A DNA stretch of 64,000 bases from Pyrocephalus nanus (taxonomy: Eukaryota; Chordata; Aves; Passeriformes; Tyrannidae), in assembly GCA_038380795.1 (NCBI GenBank), contig CM076266.1, forward strand, positions 40,632,425 to 40,696,424. The letters are read 5' to 3'. The notes under the pieces were generated by a model. It saw nothing but the letters and a program-made list of their open reading frames with translations. It made no database searches and was not told the DNA's origin. Within the stretch, counting starts at the first letter, position 1. The number at the start of each line of letters is the position of its first letter. This document shows, in pieces, positions 58,910-64,000 of the stretch. A program made the position numbers and the translations under genes.

Positions 58910-61900
58910 CTGTAAATGAAATACCAAACTGTAATTCATGTCCCCTGTTGCTTGGTGATTTGGAGTAATTCCTCCAATTTGTCATATTGATACAGCTGTT
59001 ACATCCCATTGATCTCATTTGCTGAATATCCTTATGATCCGTGATTGTCTCACAACTGACTTAAAATACAACCTACTCCTTTCCTTGGCAGGCTGGAGCC
59101 TGCTCTCTCTTTTAGCTTATTTTGATGCTTCTTCTTTTCTTCTATTTTTAAAACGTTGTGGAAAAGCTCAGCCATGAAGTACAAAGTTGGGAGCATTTCC
59201 ATAGAGGCTGGATCACTGGTGAAGGACATTTGCTCCTGGTGTCTCACCTATTCTAGCAGCATGACACCAGTTATTTGCCACTGGTTAATGTTCCTTAGCA
59301 TTATCTGGCTGAAGGCAACATGTTTGCCTTAAACAGGCAGCTTTGGGCTTCCACAGACATACAAAAAATATAGTTTAATAATATATGGAGGAATGCTATT
59401 CACCTAGCATAAGAGTAGATCCCAGATTTCCAGGAATAAACAAGCATACAGGTCAGTACCTGCAGCCTGCCTCTGAGCAAAGAGGAGAGACAAAAAACTT
59501 GTTTCAAAATGTGTCTGGTTAAGTTTTCCTCCTAGTGAACTGCTGGGACTTAAACACTCAAAGCAGTGAAGCTGTCAGGGTTGTTGCATCGAGGGCTCCT
59601 GCACTTTGATGGCTATCACATGGTGCCAGCCTAGCCCCCAGCTAGATGAGCCAAGGGGAAATAATTTTTTCAGTGGTGGTGAAGTGGAAGAGATTAGAAT
59701 ATTGTCACAGAAGAACAGTAGACAGCTTTTTGCCCTAAATGGGAAATAATTCTTGTTCTTGTTACAAACCTGTCGTGGAAAATGATAACTGTCACTTATG
59801 TCTTGTCTCTGAATTTAAATTAAATGCATGATAGAAGAAAAGAGAAATGAGGGTTATACCAATGACAAAACACTTTTCCTAATCCAATGTAAGCTTGCTT
59901 CTTTTTGCCTGTGTCTGGAGCAGATGCAGTGTTATCTAGTCAGAGAATTTTGGGACTGCACACTAAAGCTCAATCAATAGCCATTTCTGTTTTCTGAGCC
60001 CTGATTTCTGTGGATTTCTTCTTTCGACCACAGTGCTAGTTTAGTGCAGTTTGAAAAGAAGACTATAAGACCTTGCACTTTTTGCACTCTGAAAAAATAA
60101 TATTTAATAGGACCTAACTGAGTGTTAAGAAAAATGGCAAGATCCCCTTTGATTCTGCAAAGTTCAAGCTGCAAAGAAATGGAATCCAAACGTAATGTTT
60201 TCTTGCTATGTGACATTTTCTCCTAGAAACTGAGTATCAGTGCAAATTCACCCTATTTCAGAGTGTTTTCCCGATGACATAACCTCCCACGCATGAGCAG
60301 CTTCCCTAGCAACAGCTGCTACAGTTGTGAGCCTCAAGTCACTCGGGGGCAGCACCTCGCTGAAGCAGGGCAATGGGCTTACAAAACAGATTTTGAGAGC
60401 TGCAATTTTCATTTTCGGCACAGGGTGGCTGCAGAAAATCAGTGTTTGGTTTAAGTTCACATACACACACACACTCCAACATACGCCTCCTCTCCCCTGT
60501 ATTTCACTGGACTTGCAGGGATGCAGATGTAACCCATTTGAGAATGGCATATATCCCCCTTCTCCTCTCTGATGGCCATTTAACTTTCCTGCTGCATTTA
60601 CATTCACTGAGCCACTCTGTAGCTTTGGACTTTGTTCTTAATACCCTGTTGATCTTAATTTCTCTATTCTCAGTGTGCATCTGCACCCCTTGGTTTTCAT
60701 TTCACTGAGTTTACAGAGAAGCTAAATTTTAGAGATAAACTGATTTATGGATAATCACAAAAAACTCTACCACATACCCCCCCCCCCCCATTTTCAATAC
60801 TGATCTTTGTGTACATTCATTTCTAAGGAAGAAAGATATTTGAATATCATAATAGGAGATTCATTAAGTTAACATAAACATTTTCTTTCTTGTTTCAGTT
60901 ACAACTTGTTCATCCATTTTATGGTCTTTCATCTCTGAATCACACTGATATATACGAAAGAGAAACCTGATACCAGACTAATCAAGTCATTAGGTAGTGA
61001 TTTGTCTGCTTTAGGTGGGTACACAAATATGCCTGCAGGTAACAACTAGAAGGTGATTATATACATATACATACACACACATGTTTGTTTATATCAAGTG
61101 GTCAGAGAGTGAACAACTCCCTTGTGCATTTTCATGGAAGAGCACTTATCACCGGAGCTTAAGCTTGAGTGTATTTTGCCATGTTACAGATTGATCTGCA
61201 GAGAATATACATGCCTATTAAATGGCTTTAAATTTGTTAACTTTTCTCATACTTAATCCATCTATACAAGTGATACCCCAAATAACAGTATTTTCCATTC
61301 TTTCATTTAGCCATTTTGGAGGCATCTTTATTTTCCCTGCATTCATTACAAAAGGAGCCTACATGACAGGTTTAGGCTTCAAGGTTCTGGATAGCTATAG
61401 CCAGGGAAAATAATGCCCACATGAGAGGTAAAAATGATGAAGTTTAAACTAAGAATGCTTTAAAGGCAAAAATGTTACAGACCGATGAATAGATTGTTTC
61501 AAAATCACTCTTCTCCTGTAGAGAAACAGTGATTATCACAAAAAGACAAGAAGAAGGTAATTCTCTAATATTTACAAGCTTAACATAAGTAGATGTTAAT
61601 ATCACAAGTTTTATATTGACTACATTGTAAACAACATTATTTCATGTATAGTCTTACATTGACTGGCAAATCGAGCTTTGGTTATAGCTGTGAACATGAT
61701 ATCTACTTCCAAAAATTGTTTAAAGCCTTACATCCATTATGGTAGCCTACATTGTACTGGACAATTCATAGGGGGGGGTTTGTGTGATTTTCCCTCTGTT
61801 TATCTATTTACAAGATCCAAGAGAGAAGTGTTAACAAGCCTGGATGCAAGTTCCCTGTTTTGGGATTCGCTTCCTTTACTCTTCACTCAGAGAGGGGAAA

Positions 61901-64000
61901 TACTACAAATGAGTCATCTTAAATAACAGGCACTTTCTACATCACTCCTATATAAAGACACGCATTTCTTCTGTACCAAAGAGCTACAAGCATGAGGAAT
62001 CATACCATATATAGGCAGTGCAGCACGAAGTTTCAGGTGGTTTTCCAAAGGTTTCTGGAATTGCCTGGGGATGAGCATAAGCTGTGTAACAAATGGCAGC
62101 TACAGAGCATTTCAAGAGAAATATTAGTTCAACTGCAACCAATTTCCTGCCCTTTGCCATGGGAGAGTATTTTGCATGAGTCTATTTTTATCTTGGGTAT
62201 TCTTTCTTTACTGTGTTGTGATAGCTGCAGGAGTACTGTCTTCAGTTTGTCAGAGCAAATGTTAACTTGGAAAAATGGACTTATTCAGACTGTACATAAA
62301 GGTAGAAATAATACTGTTGTCCTTTTTTTTTTACAAGAAAAATCATAGAAGCATATGTATTGAATGAACTGGCACAAAACATTGTGAGAGTAAAGTCTTA
62401 GGGACTGATAAGAAAAATAGAGAAAGACCATCTGCCTGCTACCTCCTCTGGCAGAGGTAATCTACTGTGATGTCTACACCAAGAAATCCCAATTTAAATC
62501 AAAGTCCTCCAGCCAAGCTGCTGACTTTGCACATGGTGGACAAGGGATCATTGAAATAATTGCTCCCTTTGGCCCTGAACCTTCACTGCTGACAGTAGCC
62601 GGGGGTCCCACAAACACCAATGAGACTGTCCTTTGACACTGTAAATTAGAGGGTTGAAGGATCGCTTGAAATCAACCTCTTGATATCTTTTGCACCTTCA
62701 GATCTGCATTTTCTTACCTCTGTATTTTGCCTCTAGAAGCAAATAAAACCAGCACTCTACGGTGTTGTTTCACGGAGTATGTTTATCCAAACTGTGCTAG
62801 GAGGCCAGGTGAGGCCTCCAGCTGACATACCCGTGGGCTGATAAAAACAGTCAGAGGTATGGCAGAGAGGAAGTGTGTCAATATAAAAAATGGCAAGCAC
62901 TGCAGAGCAAGAAAAACTCACACCTCTTTACTTTCAATTCTACCGTAGGAAATGGGAATGGAATGAAATCTCCAAGACAGTGATTAAAAAGTGGTTGAAT
63001 TTGCTTCAGAACAATAACGAGTGTAAAGACTATAGTCTTGAAAAAATTTGCTTGAACTAATTTTTAGGATGATTGACAACAAGAAGTTAGCAAGAGGTAG
63101 GATAAGTTTTTAAAACTGAGACACTAATGGAAGCCTTTACCAACCCTCATAGTCCATTCCTCCATTGAGTTCACCTGTCAATAGGATTATAAGTATGTTA
63201 ACTGAAACAGTTTATTATGACTTTTTCAGCTCGATTGAATATCAAGTGAATTCAACTGGGCTATAGAGCTCAGGGATTGAATTTGAATTCCCTTTGAATT
63301 TCTATTTAGAAGGAGCAAAAATTATCAAGAATTGAACAGCCATTGGGCAAATATTCCTCTAAAAAAACACAGATAGAAAATGAAAGGAGCAGCAATTGCC
63401 TCCACCATGACTGCATAATGTAGGCATTACATAACTACTAAGTTATTATTTTGTCTCAGCTTTCCAGGAAGCTGATGATGTCAGGTATGTGGGAAAGGTA
63501 GAATCACAAAGGAGTCAGACAGCAGAGAAATGGAAATGACCATCATCAGGGAGCTTGTGGGCTCAGCTTGGATAATCTCTGTTCCGGAAAGGAAATGGCA
63601 TCTGTGATTCTGCCCAGAGGCAGCCTACCTGAGATGTTCTGGGTGCATCAGAGGAATGTCACATGCTTTACTTGGCAGCAAGCAGATATTATGAATTTGT
63701 TTGGGTATGAAGAAGCTGATTAGAAATGACTCAATCATCTTCTAGTCTTGTGTGAATAGTTTAGGCAATCCTAAATTTATTTTACTGAATAAATGGTATG
63801 TGTGAGAGGAATCAAGGGAAAGCGTAATTTGTAATCAGTAACTTAACTTAATGAACTCTTCCCACATCAGAAGAAACCGAATTTTAAATCACCAGGTTAG
63901 ATAACAACAACCTTTAAAAACTGAGTATTTGCTCAAAGTTTCTGGTGCAAATTTTTTGTGTTAGCCCAAGGATGAATATGACCTGAAATATTTCAACACC
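58910..64000. other. presumed former ABCB5 intron/intergenic DNA
   Basis: No Walker A, signature (LSGGQ) or Walker B coding string could be found on the - strand here. The exon that should precede the relic is therefore either further right, outside the window, or decayed. Only simple repeats (such as the C13 run) are recognised. Confidence 0.4.
60777..60789 (+). repeat. C13 run
   Basis: An uninterrupted run of 13 C in AT-rich DNA. Confidence 0.9.

Noticed and set aside
1..64000. CRISPR array, bacterial operon, tRNA or rRNA genes
   Set aside because: No regularly spaced direct repeats, ribosome-binding-site-led gene strings, or tRNA/rRNA signatures were seen. The window is vertebrate nuclear DNA.

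Overview
The window looks like nuclear DNA of a bird. Several CR1 LINE fragments end in the typical avian ATTCTATG-type 3' tail, there are faint traces of older amniote repeats, and the one clear protein-coding gene is the vertebrate Sp-family zinc-finger factor SP8. I cannot name the species.

Layout. Positions 1-12,000 are AT-rich intergenic DNA upstream of SP8. They hold a degraded CR1 tail, MIR-like traces, mononucleotide runs and two hairpin-forming inverted repeats (7,639-7,708 and the very regular one at 649-724). From about 12,000 to 31,500 the base composition changes. CpG-dense blocks (about 12.0-12.35, 15.0-15.4, 18.6-20.2, 21.9-22.75, 23.6-26.0 and 30.9-31.1 kb) alternate with AT-rich, repeat-poor stretches full of TAAT/ATTA motifs. 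This is the usual look of a developmental regulator embedded in its own control DNA. SP8 lies at 22,879-25,453 on the + strand, with a probable 3' UTR to about 26.4 kb. A 7-codon first coding exon (22,879-22,899) can splice to the main exon (23,975-25,453) and gives a 499-residue long form with a complete Sp box. Starting at the internal ATG (24,008) gives a 481-residue short form.

From 31.5 to 64 kb the DNA is again a gene desert. It carries CR1 copies in both orientations: a 1.8-kb copy with broken reverse-transcriptase reading frames at 44.9-46.7 kb, an ancient one at 39.3-40.1 kb, and one at 55.1-55.7 kb that seems to be split by a solo LTR. At 58,749-58,909 on the - strand there is one recognisable exon of an ABCB-type (MDR/P-glycoprotein-like) transporter. 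It has intact splice sites but a frameshift and a terminal stop. Its position, tail-to-tail with SP8, matches the mammalian ABCB5-SP8 order, so I read it as a relic of ABCB5.

How it fits together. One transcription-factor gene is surrounded by probable regulatory DNA, with a decayed transporter neighbour. I found no operon, CRISPR array, RNA gene or new multi-gene system. The best leads are the dual-start structure of SP8, the two near-perfect inverted repeats (one just upstream of SP8), the orphan CpG islands and the ABCB5 exon relic.
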